From Nemertoderma westbladi (Eukaryota > Xenacoelomorpha > Nemertodermatida > Nemertodermatidae): a stretch of DNA of 45,074 nucleotides. Below the pieces are notes generated by a model, which ran no database searches, was not told the origin of the DNA, and saw only the letters and a list, made by a program, of their open reading frames with translations. Positions 1 through 9,989 of this stretch are shown here, piece after piece. Both the position numbers and the translations under genes were made by a program. Location of the stretch: positions 1 to 45,074 of the forward strand of contig JAUCBJ010005611.1 of assembly GCA_032718475.1 (NCBI GenBank). The letters run 5' to 3'. How positions within the stretch are numbered: position 1 is the first letter of the stretch; each line of letters opens with the position of its first letter.

Positions 1-250
1 AATAATATTGTCAGAGATTATATAATACTGTCAGTCGAATAATACATTAGGCTTACATAGCAATAAAATTAAACCGTCGAACCCAATCTCCCGGGAATAT
101 CCAGCGGGTGAATGATCGCGCACAGATTGGTTTCGACTAGTGTAGTGAATCAAATACTTGTCATAGACTAAAAACCGATTTAATATCTAGAAGACATCCT
201 AATTTGGCGGGTTAAACTGCCAAAGGTCTGAAAGCGCGAACAGATTACAA
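1..250 (+). repeat. Left terminal inverted repeat arm
   Basis: Pairs with about 1400-1635 as an imperfect inverted repeat with several small indels. Similarity fades after the GCGCGAAC block at 233-240. Confidence 0.68.
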
Positions 251-1309
251 TCTCTAAATAAACACAAAAAATTTACACGTACAAATTTTAGGGTAATTTT
301 ACAGGAAATCTACAAACCAGCCTAACAAAGGGTTAGAATTTCTGGTTATTACAACGGACAGGATACTACGGTATTTGAAAATAATTAAGCAGTAGTAAAT
401 AAATTGCGTTGTCCAGATAAGAAAATACCTAGAAGTTAATTACCGCAGCCAACCAGAGCTAACGTGCCTATTAACCACTTTACAACACAAATATACTGCC
501 TACACACTAATTACCTTCGGAAAGCACTATACACTAAACCCTAAATTAGGTATAAGTACTTATACAACAAATAACCAGCAGTTAAAAATACTTGTACATC
601 TAAAAGAACCACGGTATCTGCTGGAGTGACTAGAGCATAAAATCACCAGTCTTTACCTACGCCAAGCAGCCCTGATGTAGTACCGGGGTTAATTTAACTA
701 TAACGGTATGTATAACAAGCACAATTACTGTAGGAATAAACTTGGGGAGTTATGTATGTTGCGAATACTCGCATAGACTCTGAATAATAAATATTACGCT
801 ACCCGTGCAGACTACACAAACAAAATACAAACCAAACGCTGGCAGACTACTATCAAGCCTAAATAAACTACAGTATATGCCGACTCCGAAATGGTTAGTT
901 AGTATGCGTTCTAACTGAGTAGTACGACTTATTCTTTCGGGGGGGATTTACATTACAGCACTGGATGCCCCCACATTCCTAACTAGTACTTTATCGGACA
1001 TACACTCTACACACACTGCAATCTCTTCAGACTCAACAACAGTCAGACAACAATCCAGCCTACAAATTATTTATACAATCTGAGCAGGCTTACACACCTT
1101 CTGCTCAATATTACACTTACAAATAAATAAAACTGACAGAAATAAGTAAAATCCCAATATAAAACCAGGCATCCCCGATTAAATATCAAGACCTACCGGT
1201 ATATAATTATCAAAATCGAATAATACTGCTGTACCTGTAAGTACCGGTTCGGGCAGTTGGGCAGTTAGGCCTACAGCTTACCGTTCGACCAGTACCTTCG
1301 ACTTTATTG

Positions 1310-1395
1310 CCTACGGTGCAATAAAGAATTTGAAAATCTATTATTGTTCTTACCAGAACAATAGACAAAATATTTATTGCCTACGTGCAATCAAG
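1310..1395. other. Three short hairpins inside the TIR element
   Basis: CTTTATTGC pairs with GCAATAAAG around 1309-1328. TATTGTTCT pairs with AGAACAATA around 1341-1364. A weaker copy of the first hairpin follows at 1372-1393. They lie just inside the right arm; their role is unknown. Confidence 0.5.
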
Positions 1396-1399
1396 AGTT

Positions 1400-1635
1400 T
1401 AAAACTATTAATGTTCGCGCTTTTAGACCTTTAGCAGTTTAACCTGCCAATTTTAGGTGTCTTTTTGTATATCAATTATTTAATGTACTGAAGGTACATC
1501 AGCCGAAGCCAGCCTGTGCGCGACCATTCACCCACACTTAAGGGAGACTGGATTTGGATGCTTTGATAGTGATTGCAGTGTAGACCTACTGTATTATTCG
1601 ATTGATCGTTAATATATAATCTCTGACAATATATT
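1400..1635 (-). repeat. Right terminal inverted repeat arm
   Basis: Reverse-complement counterpart of bases 1-250. It ends with CTCTGACAATAT at about 1620-1632, mirroring the first bases of the window. Confidence 0.68.
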
Positions 1636-2432
1636 TACTTTCGGGAAATATTAACAGTTCCTTTAGGACGTGGCGCTTTAAGTATAAAACAGAGTTATGA
1701 CTTATACTAATCACAACTGGATGGCTACTGAGTTTCGTAAAAGGCGCATTCTTTAGGAGATGCTTTATTAACCTTCACACTACTTCACACGACTTCACAC
1801 TACTTCACACTACTGCGCACTGATCTGCCGACCGTCACTGAATTTGATCATATATAAGGAGGATCGCAACTGACACATGTAGGGATTATGAAATAGCATT
1901 CAATTCACACAAAAACCACTATAATGTAAGTCGCAGTTGCTACCGGTAAACCTGTTCCTCTAACCTTTAGTAATCAAAGAGATTGAGGGTTTTATGATTA
2001 TTCATCGGTATTCTCCAAATATATCAGCAATATATACCAACATAACACCAATTAATAACAGAATCAAATAATGCGGTGAACAGTCAGTATGTGTAGTTGA
2101 ATCGCGTTGCGTAGTGCCGCGGTGTGGCGGTGTGCTGCGTTAATAGTTTTACGTTCCTTTAATCAAAGCCATCTGATGTTTCTGAGGTTTAGGTCAAAGT
2201 CTGAAACTTCCACAGAAGTACAGAAGAATCCTAAGCCGGTGTTCTGGGCTTCGAAAAGATACACACTGACTGAATTGCGTGGGTTTCTGTAGGCACTGTC
2301 CAACACAAAGTGAAAATCGCTCTGATTGGCTGAGCCGAACAAAGAACAAAGAGAGATTCAAGTTCCACGTTGGCAGTAAATCAGCTGACAGATTGCGTCA
2401 TCTGAGTCATCTTTTAGAGTATTAAGCGCATT
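1636..2432. other. Intergenic; short 10-bp tandem repeat at 1771-1815
   Basis: No gene is supported. The only clear structure is a 10-bp tandem repeat, consensus ACTTCACACT, in four to five copies at 1771-1815. Reading frames here are short and have no recognisable protein features. Confidence 0.5.
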
Positions 2433-2580
2433 GCGGAGAAAATGGCTTGTTATGTCCGCTAAAGCACACATGCAGACATAGCGGGTAAAAATGGCTTGTT
2501 ATGTCCGCTAAAACACCTACACAGTATATTGCGGAGAAAAATAGCTTGTTATATCCACAAAAGCTTTTACAACTATAATA
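2433..2580. repeat. Tandem repeat, three ~49-bp units
   Basis: Units start near 2433, 2481 and 2531 and share GCGGAGAAAAATGGCTTGTT and TATGTCCGCTAAA. The third unit is the most diverged. The block lies on the 3' side of the minus-strand LINE and may belong to its 3' end. Confidence 0.7.
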
Positions 2581-2612
2581 GTTCGAATATTTACAAATAT
2601 TGCCATAGATAT

Positions 2613-2767
2613 TGCATAATGGTTTTACATACATATTAAATTTACAAAATATAATCTCCCTCACTGCATAATGAATATTACATACAAATTAAATTTACAA
2701 AATATTACTCTTTCATACTACATAATGATTACTACATACAAATTAAATTACAAAATATATAATGCAG
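2613..2767. repeat. Tandem repeat, three ~52-bp AT-rich units
   Basis: Units start near 2613, 2665 and 2719 with TGCATAATG or TACATAATG, each followed by ACATACAAATTAAATTTACA or a variant. It lies 110-260 nt beyond the LINE stop codon, so it is probably 3' UTR of that element. Confidence 0.65.
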
Positions 2768-2875
2768 GGTGGAAATTATCAAATGACAAACGCACACTGT
2801 CACCAAAACAGTAAATAATTGAATAATGATTAATTTTTACTCATCGAATAAATTAAGCTAATTAGAAAACTGTCT

Positions 2876-5077
2876 CTATACTGTAGGTTTGCTTGGCAGC
2901 CCAGCACCGTCCTCAAACCCCTGCCCACTTCTCCACTTCACCCGCGAGCCCCGTAGGCAATGGGAGGCCCCGCGTATTATCGCGAACTGGACGCGAGTTC
3001 GGACCCAGCCCATCGTGGTGCTGAAAGGTCGCCCCCAGGAACGGTGCAGCCTATCAGCCAAGATACGGAGGAGGTGGTTTGCCTGCGGAGCGAGTACGCC
3101 GTCACAGGACGCAACAAACGGGGAGAAGTCGCCCCGTCGTGCCGTCACTGCTTCCGCGTACAGCCGCTTCTTTTGGTCTTCGGCCGACTCGAGGATAGAC
3201 ATTGGGGTGCGACCCACATAGGACCCGGCGTCAAGGTTGATAACCCGAATGTCTATCAACGCCTGGGTCTGTGGGTTTAGCGCACCCCGTATCCCCACAT
3301 CGCACCGAAGACCTGCGGCACCCTCCACTCCCTGCTGCTCGCGGACAACCGGCTCGCAGACTACGTTTCGAGGTCCGAAAGCCATAGCCGAGAGGTCTCC
3401 AACCACGTCCCGTAGTTCGTTATGGCGCTGTATAACGAGGCCGCCTTTTTTACAATTTAGACCGTGGTTTAAATTGAAGGCGGCCCCGCACCCATCGCAC
3501 CGGCTTGGCACTGCCGCCAGGGGGCGGCCGTATCGGATCGCCAGCGCGTCCCGGAACTCCAGGGGGGACAGGTCCATCTGGTGGTCGGCCATGGGCAGGG
3601 AGGAGATCCACCCACTCGAACGGAAGTCGGCGGTACGTTGTACAGTCCGCCGGCGGTCCGGTGGCAGTTCCTCCAGCACAGCTTCCAAGTTGGATTTCTC
3701 TCTCCCAAGCTGCTGCTCCCGTCCTTCCTTCCTTGCCCGTTGTAGACAACCGAGGTGTTGCGCGTTGGAGAACTCGCGGTGTCCCAAAATGGCCTCGGCA
3801 AGGGATCTGGTTCCCGCCCGCGATACGGCGTATGAATGTGGGGCCTCGGTTGCGGGATTCCGCAGTCCCATTCCTGCCATCCGTGGGGAGAGGGCGAACA
3901 GACTGCGTTCATTGGAGGAGATTGGGCCACCGAAGACGGCCGGCAGGAATCTCTGTACGATTGCCTCCTCCAGTGGCTGGTACTCGTCACCACAGTCAGG
4001 GGATACCCGCTGTAGGTAGGCCCACTCCCTCTGGAGGGAGCAGGCCATGGCGGCGAATGCGGCTTGGGGCTGGGACACCGCCATCTCGGCAAGGCGGTCC
4101 ACCGATGCTACCCAGGCAGCAACCTTGGCGCGAACGAAACCCTTCCTTTCAGCGTCTCCACCAAGAAATCCCCCGAGGAATCGATTTCCCGTCACAATGT
4201 TCACGGAATGGCCTGCGAACACTCTTTCTGCTTCCTCCATGAATTGGGGAGCTACCACGAGGTAGCTTTTGCTGGGTTCGGGGAAGTATCCAAGGGTTGG
4301 GCCGAACCGCTGCAGTTCGAGGAACCACTCAAGGATGAGTTGCAGTTTACCAGCCGCAGACGAGTCATCGGCGAACCAATTCTGGAGTACAGGCGGCTTC
4401 CGGAGGCGGTGGATGAGGGGGAGGATACCTGAGGAGTACTCCAGCATCGCGAGGGGGTCTCCTTGAGTGGTTCCCTCCTCGCTGAATAGTATCTCCTCTG
4501 TCCCACGGATGGTTAGGATACTGTGCCCCCTGTAGCAATTAAATAGAAACAGGGAGCACCTGGGCCACTTCTGGCGGGCGTTCCACAGCGCGGCCGTCCG
4601 GTTCAGCGAGTTGAATGCATTGGACGCGTCAACGAGGAGAACCCCCCAGCCGTCCTCCTTCCGCTCCTCGAACAACTCCGCCATCGTGTGGACGGCGGCC
4701 TCCACCCCGGCCGACGTGCCTGCGGAGAGCTGCTCAGCGCCGCAGGTCGCAGTGACGTCATCGCCTGTCGCTTCCGCCATGGATCGGCCGAGAATCCGCC
4801 GCAGACATTCCCCGATGCCGATTGGGCGGACCCCTGGGCATTTGTCCAGGGCGATCAAACGGCAGGACATCAGGGCACGCACCGACTCCCAGGGTACGAC
4901 TGAGTTCGCGAGGGCTCTCGCTATTCCCGCGACTGAGTCACGGAGGCGTTCACTGTGGGCACCATACCGGAGGAGGAAGTCACCCCACCGCGTTGAGTCA
5001 GTCCCGGCAGGTCCGGCGCCGCCGTGTAGTCGGCGCGCTGCAGTCTCGATATGCGAGGCCGTGATGTCCACATCCAC
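2876..5077 (-). CDS. LINE reverse transcriptase with C-terminal zinc knuckle and restriction-like endonuclease
   Basis: The frame is open from about 5160 to the TAG at 2876, giving at least 733 residues. The first listed residue is a GTG and no upstream ATG is visible in frame. RT motifs are present: LVDASNAFNSLN near residue 150, GTTQGDPLAM near 205 and the catalytic WFADDSSA near 237. After RT comes CDGCGAAFNLNHGLNC (CxxC, H, C) near 545, then a region with RCD followed 16 residues later by DIRV near 620-640. This fits the RCD...D pattern of the PD-(D/E)XK endonuclease of R2-like LINEs. These enzymes nick target DNA and prime reverse transcription there. The N-terminal DNA-binding fingers expected for R2-like proteins are missing, so this is probably a 5'-truncated insertion. 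No internal stop interrupts the ORF. Exact clade is not assigned. Confidence 0.82.
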   Translation of the reverse strand: MDVDITASHIETAARRLHGGAGPAGTDSTRWGDFLLRYGAHSERLRDSVAGIARALANSVVPWESVRALMSCRLIALDKCPGVRPIGIGECLRRILGRSMAEATGDDVTATCGAEQLSAGTSAGVEAAVHTMAELFEERKEDGWGVLLVDASNAFNSLNRTAALWNARQKWPRCSLFLFNCYRGHSILTIRGTEEILFSEEGTTQGDPLAMLEYSSGILPLIHRLRKPPVLQNWFADDSSAAGKLQLILEWFLELQRFGPTLGYFPEPSKSYLVVAPQFMEEAERVFAGHSVNIVTGNRFLGGFLGGDAERKGFVRAKVAAWVASVDRLAEMAVSQPQAAFAAMACSLQREWAYLQRVSPDCGDEYQPLEEAIVQRFLPAVFGGPISSNERSLFALSPRMAGMGLRNPATEAPHSYAVSRAGTRSLAEAILGHREFSNAQHLGCLQRARKEGREQQLGREKSNLEAVLEELPPDRRRTVQRTADFRSSGWISSLPMADHQMDLSPLEFRDALAIRYGRPLAAVPSRCDGCGAAFNLNHGLNCKKGGLVIQRHNELRDVVGDLSAMAFGPRNVVCEPVVREQQGVEGAAGLRCDVGIRGALNPQTQALIDIRVINLDAGSYVGRTPMSILESAEDQKKRLYAEAVTARRGDFSPFVASCDGVLAPQANHLLRILADRLHRSWGRPFSTTMGWVRTRVQFAIIRGASHCLRGSRVKWRSGQGFEDGAGLPSKPTV

Positions 5078-5163
5078 TCGAGTAGGGAGGTCCTGGTCGG
5101 TTTGGATTAGAGATTCTGGCGGGGGTGGGGAAGCAGGGGGATGCTTGGCTCGTAAAATATATT

Positions 5164-5779
5164 ACTTTCATTTATTTACAAATTGACGGTCTACCTATTG
5201 AAATGGAACATGGCTAGGACAATGTCCCCCCATTTCCCATCTCAAATTAACGATCAACAATAACAAAATAAACTAAATATAAACGTATTTGAGGCTAAAT
5301 TTTTAACTAAATTGCATTAAAGGCCGATAATCAAACTAAATATAAAATACGTAATAATTTCTTTCATTTTCGGACTTTACTTAATTTATTATATTATATT
5401 TAAAGATACACCCCCAGCCGGGGTAAAAAATTGTAAAATTTGATTAAATAGGTTATTAGTAAAAAAACCGCATGATAAAAGATAATACCAGTTAAGTATT
5501 GTCTGTTTGTGGGGCGAGCTGTGTTGTGAAGGAAATGAATTTATGAGAGTGACAGCACCGAGAGAGGAGGACATTGAGGGCAATGAAGCGCATGGTAACG
5601 CGACTGGGACGATTCCATACAGAATCTGCAGACGCAGCTAGAGGAGATTTCATGGAACCCCCGGTTGTTCAGACACAGCTTGTGGTGAAATCCGTACCAT
5701 TTAATCCGTATTACTATTCCACCCTCTGGCACTTTTTGACTGCTTTTTCTGTCGGCAGTATTGTTCTTTACGCTAGTGT
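5164..5779. other. Intergenic, nothing recognised
   Basis: AT-rich sequence between the truncated LINE and the LTR of X copy A. A 79-codon plus-strand frame at 5574-5813 runs into the LTR and shows no family features. It is left unannotated. Confidence 0.4.
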
Positions 5780-6177
5780 TGTTGACACGCTAGCTTGTAT
5801 AATACCCATATAAATCACACCGTGGCAAGTCTACAGTATTTAGGTCCATTAGAGGTAGTTAGGATTTGCTACGCAGGGATTGTTTTCCCATGAGTTGGGT
5901 CTGTACTTGTAGACTGCACATCTGCCTCACCAGTTAGAGGCCGGTCATCCTGATTGTCCAGTTAGCCTGGGAAATTGATTCGCCCAAGTATTAGAAGGGA
6001 CATCAGGCTTCGTTCCTCGCCAGTAGTCATTTGTGTACTTTGGTATTTGTTTATTTAGACACGCCCTGGACTGGGATTTCTTAGTAGATACTGTACAAAC
6101 CCGTTATATGCTGCTGGTTTCTACAATAAGGTATTCGTTGCTAGGATTCGGTATGCGGTATACTACTGGACCTTACA
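5780..6177 (+). repeat. X LTR, copy A
   Basis: A 398-bp LTR beginning TGTTGACACGC and ending CTTACA. Boundaries come from comparison with the minus-strand LTRs at 7246-7641 and 43195-43715, which share these ends. The leader continues directly to the right. Confidence 0.7.
5809..5815 (+). promoter_or_regulatory. TATA box of X LTR
   Basis: TATAAAT within CATATAAATCACACC, about 30 bp from the LTR start. It is conserved in all three LTRs (complement at 7606-7612 and 43680-43686). If used, transcription would start within about 60 bp of the LTR edge, leaving a very short U3. Confidence 0.5.
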
Positions 6178-6944
6178 GTAAGGGATGTATATATTAATAT
6201 ATATAACTTATATAATATATATAATATAACTAATATAGCTATTAGTTACAGTAAACTGTACGTAATATTTATGTGCATTCTGTAACAGTAAGGGATGTCT
6301 TATTAAATATTTAATAAGATCAGAATTTGTACTGTAATTCAGTAAAGAGAATCTACTTACTTAGAGATACTAGTTTATTCTGTATTTGACTAGCTATAGT
6401 TAGCTAGTTCGTAACTTATTTTGTCTTAGGCCGTGCGTGTGCGGAGTTACCTTTTTTCGGTACTTGAAAAGGTACATAAGGTTTAAAGACCAATTTGTAT
6501 CAGTACCTAGGAAAATATTTTTGTAGAGTAGTTCGTGAAACTCTCACCTCCGATTTTCAGGACTAAAGGATTCATTTCTGGACCGCCTCTAGGATCAGGC
6601 CGTTTTTAGCAAGTTTGGGAGGTAAAAGATTCATCCGTGACGCTGGAAACGGAAGATCAAAGGAACGTAAGTTTTACGACTCGTGTCGTTTAAGCTTAGA
6701 GCACAGAATTACTCACAATTTGTGGGTTCCACTGTCTAATTTAGGCATTTGTTGGTACTTTATTTTCCCTAGGCGTTGCTGTTTGCCTTATTAGTTGTAC
6801 TTGTTGATCTATATTTTGGTAGCGTATACTGCTATCTCCCTTATTTGTACAGATTTAGCCGGTAGGCTAAATTATTATTCTTTATTATATACTATTTTGA
6901 ATTTATTTTGTACCGGTTAGGGTATATATAGTACATATATATAC

Positions 6945-6954
6945 CAAGGTAAGT
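6945..6954 (+). promoter_or_regulatory. Candidate 5' splice donor in X leader
   Basis: CCAAG|GTAAGT matches the metazoan donor consensus and sits 62 nt before the gag ATG. The same motif, in the same context, precedes gag in copy C. It would be analogous to the major splice donor of retroviruses. Confidence 0.5.
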
Positions 6955-7010
6955 TTGACATTTCGACATTCTGACATTTATTACCCGTATTTGGCATATA
7001 TAATACAGAC

Positions 7011-7245
7011 ATGAGTGATACACCACACTCAAACAGGCACCCACCTACTGACTATGACTCGTGTGACCCAGACAGATCAACAGTAGACTAACGTAGAAGG
7101 AGGACTCGCGATTCCACCGATGTGGCACCGCAAAAATCACAACTGGATAGATCGTTCCGTCAGTGTATGGAGCGTCGTTGGTGATGTTAGTCGGACAGCG
7201 TCAGTGATTACTCGACAACAACAGGAAATCGCACACCACCAACAG
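7011..7245 (+). pseudogene. X gag remnant, copy A
   Basis: The ATG at 7011 opens 26 codons that match the gag start of copy C (MSDTPHS, PPTDYDSCDPDRSTV) and end in a TAA at 7089. From about 7135 the sequence resumes gag similarity (LDRSF, then ITRQQQE) to a region roughly 200 codons further downstream in copy C, so an internal deletion is present. Gag similarity stops at the 7245/7246 junction with the copy B LTR. It cannot make a functional structural protein. Confidence 0.72.
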
Positions 7246-7641
7246 TGTAAAGTCCAGTAGTATACTGCCTACCGAATCCTAGTAACGAAATACCCTACTG
7301 TAGAATCCAGCAGTGTACACAGGTTCGTTACATTATCTGACAAGAAATCCCTGTCCAGGGTGTCTAACTAAACAGATACCAAATACACAAACTACTACTG
7401 GCAAGGAACGGAGCCTGATGTCTCTTCTAATACTTGGGCGAATCAATTGCCCGGGCTAAATAGACAAACAGGATGCCCGGCCTCTAACCAGTGAGGCAGA
7501 TGTACAGTCTACAGATACAGACCAAACTCATGGGAAAACAATCCCCACGAAGCGAATCCTAACTATCGCTAATGGACCTAAATACTGTAAACTTACCGCG
7601 GTGTGATTTATATGGGTATAATATGAGCTAGCGGGTCAATC
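7246..7641 (-). repeat. X LTR, copy B (3' LTR)
   Basis: About 396 bp, read on the minus strand from TTGACCCGCTAGC near 7639 to CTTTACA at 7246. It is the reverse-complement match of the copy A LTR only about 1.1 kb away, giving an inverted LTR pair. ORF3 sequence runs directly into its start. Confidence 0.72.
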
Positions 7642-8144
7642 GAGGCTAATAGGTTTCCCCATCCAAATGGTCGCGATGTCGGTGTTGGTCTCAATCGTGA
7701 CTTCGATCCATAATCGAATCGTCCGCATAAAATATCCTCGCAGGATGTAAGGTGCGATATCCGTCCCCGCACGATCAACTTCCTTAAAGTCGGTAATATG
7801 TGGAGGTACGTTGCGTACGATTTTCTGAACTATTATTCTACGCAACTCTGCAGCCTCTAACACATCGCTAAACATTACCGATGGGAGGAAATCCAGGTTC
7901 GATATGATCTCCGGATGCTCCACTATAGGGATCTCATAGGTCGTATCCTCTCTAATCGGTATGCTAATAGGAAAGTTGGTTGTCCTTGCGACCGGCACTA
8001 CTGCTTGAGTAGAGTAGGGTTGAGGTTCTCGCGTCACTTCGACATGAGGTATCTGTAGTTTCTGCGACAAGCGTTGAGCGAAGGTAATGCTATAAAGGTG
8101 TCATCTCCTTGGGTTCAGTTTGATCGTGGGAGATCCAATAGAAT

Positions 8145-8164
8145 GGTAGGCTCGCGAGCCTTCT
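8145..8164. repeat. 20-bp X palindrome, copy B ORF3
   Basis: GGTAGGCTCGCGAGCCTTCT. Same site as the copy at 32510-32529 in copy C; on the minus strand it encodes RLASLP. Confidence 0.65.
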
Positions 8165-8214
8165 GCCAAACTCCTCGATCTCGCCTTTTTCGTATGCCTT
8201 TAAGGCTCTATATA

Positions 8215-8604
8215 TACACTATAGTGAATTAATCACTAATCTTTAATTTTGAAGGTGTCTGTATACTCTAAATCAAATTGTTACAGTGATGTGTATATTT
8301 TTGATGCCTTAAGGGGGGGGGGGGGTACACCATTTTCGGACAACTCTTCGATTTATCACTCTCAGCGTTTCAAAATTGTTTGGTTTGGGCTATAATTTGG
8401 CATACAGGTGCCCAAGATGCTATTCTACATGAGAGGGCAGAAAAAAACTTTCTCGCTATTTAATATTAGTTAGTACTAGTTAACATTAAAAAAAACTTGG
8501 TTGCTCTTAAAACCCTAAGGCTTTTACAGTTTTGAACCTAATCACATGAAAGTTTTTTTATATGATAGATCAAAGATGGGGCAACATAACTATCAGGCGA
8601 AATC
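8215..8604. mobile_element. 390-bp insertion with 58-bp flanking direct repeats
   Basis: The 58 bp of ORF3 at 8157-8214 are repeated exactly at 8605-8662, and copy C has a single uninterrupted copy at this place. The inserted 390 bp contain a run of about 14 G near 8311-8324 and no ORF. The first ~90 bp, read in reverse, resemble the module at 15350-15452 (TCAAAAATA, then GACACCTTCAAAAT). It is probably a short retroposon or a 5'-truncated LINE; family unknown. Confidence 0.6.
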
Positions 8605-9210
8605 AGCCTTCTGCCAAACTCCTCGATCTCGCCTTTTTCGTATGCCTTTAAGGCTCTATATAGGCTAAGAGCTTCCCTCTTCTCCTGTGTCGACTTGTTG
8701 GACTCGTCTATTATCATACTATAGATGTCCGGTTCGACTAGTTTGGGTTCGTAAATCACGATCTCGCCCGTGTTCGGTCCGCTCATTTTGAACGAGTGAT
8801 ACGGATTCGTCAAGGGGTATCTGCATTCCGGATAATGCAGACTCTGGTGGTTTGGGCATCGCGCTAATATCGGCTCAGGGTTCTCCGGGTTCAAGCACAT
8901 AGGGATCGTAGGCATCGTAGGGGTATAGCGCGTTAAATTCCGTGCGTAACTCCTCCGTTCTCTTGTTGTAGCGTTTTGTCACTGTCACGTAATGTTTGTA
9001 TCCACCTTTGACTTTGCGAGCTTGGCTGTACTCCTTGCCATGCTTTCGACTCCGAGCCCGCTAAAGTTCTTGGCTCCATAATGGTTAAACGGTGCCTGGT
9101 GCTCCTGTTCCTGCGTGAATCCCTGTCTTTGCCCTTTGTGGATCCTCTCTGCCATTATACGCATATTATTGGTTACGTATTGTTCCGTATTATCTATACC
9201 GTTGTGTCTA

Positions 9211-9236
9211 CTAGAGGAAGCAGAAACAGAGGTTAG
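9211..9236 (-). promoter_or_regulatory. Candidate 3' splice acceptor upstream of ORF3, copy B
   Basis: Minus strand reads CTAAC (branch-like), a C/T-rich stretch CTCTGTTTCTGCTTCCTCT, then AG. It is 55 nt upstream of the ORF3 ATG. The same arrangement is present at 33345-33371 in copy C. Confidence 0.5.
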
Positions 9237-9522
9237 ATGTGAGGAGACTTAGAGTTTTGTCTGCTTTTGGCTCAACTTTGCTCTAAACCACTACTCATTT
9301 GCCTAAGATTTAGGGTTCCGAGTGATTTCGCACTGGCTCCTAATCCAAAAAATGTGCCGCTAAAAAACGATTTCGGGCAAACTAGCCGTGAGTCTAAATA
9401 CTCACTTTTTAATCCCAAGCTACTTCCCCAAAATAAAGCAGTCGAGAATTAGTCAGAGTAAAATGAAATAATATACACGACTATCGGAACAAGGCCAATT
9501 TTTATTTTTGAAAAAAAATATT

Positions 9523-9542
9523 GGAAGGTTCACAAGCCTTCC
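9523..9542. repeat. 20-bp X palindrome, copy B spacer
   Basis: GGAAGGTTCACAAGCCTTCC, lying outside any ORF between integrase and ORF3. Counterpart of 33666-33685. Confidence 0.65.
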
Positions 9543-9989
9543 ATCCACTCTTGTCCCCCCCTAATTTTGATCCCATCCAACCATATCCTAGAATCCGTCC
9601 CCTGGAGAATCATTTATCTTAAAAAATTCTAACTATCGTAACTGTCACTGTCCATGGGTACAGAAGTGGGCAACAGTGTTGTCGGTGCCTGCATAAGCAG
9701 GTGCGCTGGTGTCAAGGCAAACTGAGATTGTTTGTCATCTGGAATCAAAGCTATGATGGGTCTAGTGTTCAGTACCGCTTCGATTTCTATAAACAATGTA
9801 GTCAGTTGGTCATGGTCATCTGTTAGTATGTGTTGCGTAGGTATTACTTTTGCCATTGCCGTTTTGATGGAGCCAATCAATCTTTCCCCAAACTCCGCCT
9901 CTCCCCGGACTGTCAGATGGGTTGAAGTTTCAGACGATCTTGTGGGGACGAAGTTTGTCGGAGATTTGATTGTCGCCCAACTTCTTTAA

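Larger units (their letters stand above)
1..1635. mobile_element. Non-autonomous element with long terminal inverted repeats
   Basis: The first ~250 bases reappear as an imperfect reverse complement at about 1400-1635. Matching blocks include the ends (1-16 against 1618-1635), GGGTGAATGATCGCGCACAG near 106 against its counterpart near 1520, and AAAGCGCGAAC near 231 against 1411-1421. The interior is AT-rich and holds no credible ORF, so the element would depend on another element's transposase. The window begins at the left arm, so the true left end and target duplication cannot be seen. Superfamily is not assignable; long arms are seen in Mutator-like and foldback elements. Confidence 0.7.
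5780..7245 (+). mobile_element. BEL/Pao element X, copy A (5' fragment)
   Basis: A plus-strand fragment with a complete LTR (5780-6177), the untranslated leader and the start of gag. The LTR and leader match, in opposite orientation, copy C at 41501-43715. The first gag residues (MSDTPHS, then PPTDYDSCDPDRSTV) are the same as in copy C. Coding sequence then suffers a large deletion. It stops at 7245, where the minus-strand LTR of copy B begins, so copies A and B face each other. Confidence 0.75.
7636..9155 (-). pseudogene. X ORF3 fragment, copy B (N-terminal half)
   Basis: Starts at ATG 9155 with MAERIHKG and RQGFTQEQEHQAPFN, matching the ORF3 start of copy C. Similarity continues through CPNHQSLHYP and PYHSFKMSGPN to DFKEVDRAGTDIAP and GKPISLD, where the frame runs straight into the LTR at 7636. 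The exonuclease-like half found in copy C is therefore missing. The frame is broken near 9000 and by the 390-bp insertion at 8215-8604, which duplicated 58 bp of the coding sequence. Its value is as an independent witness that ORF3 belongs to X and follows integrase. Confidence 0.75.
9156..9620 (-). other. X spacer between integrase and ORF3, copy B
   Basis: Non-coding sequence closely similar to 33306-33780 in copy C. It includes the acceptor-like motif and the 20-bp palindrome at 9523. Conservation between two decayed copies shows it was part of X, not host DNA. Confidence 0.6.

Noticed and set aside
2107-2292. Small plus-strand ORF of 61 codons
   Set aside because: Non-ATG start, no recognisable features, no neighbour context.
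2889-5186. Long plus-strand frames opposite the RLE LINE
   Set aside because: They are antisense shadows of the GC-rich LINE ORF and show no protein-family features; the minus-strand frame carries all RT motifs.
5574-5813. 79-codon plus-strand ORF before X copy A
   Set aside because: It runs into the LTR and matches nothing recognisable; no support beyond openness.
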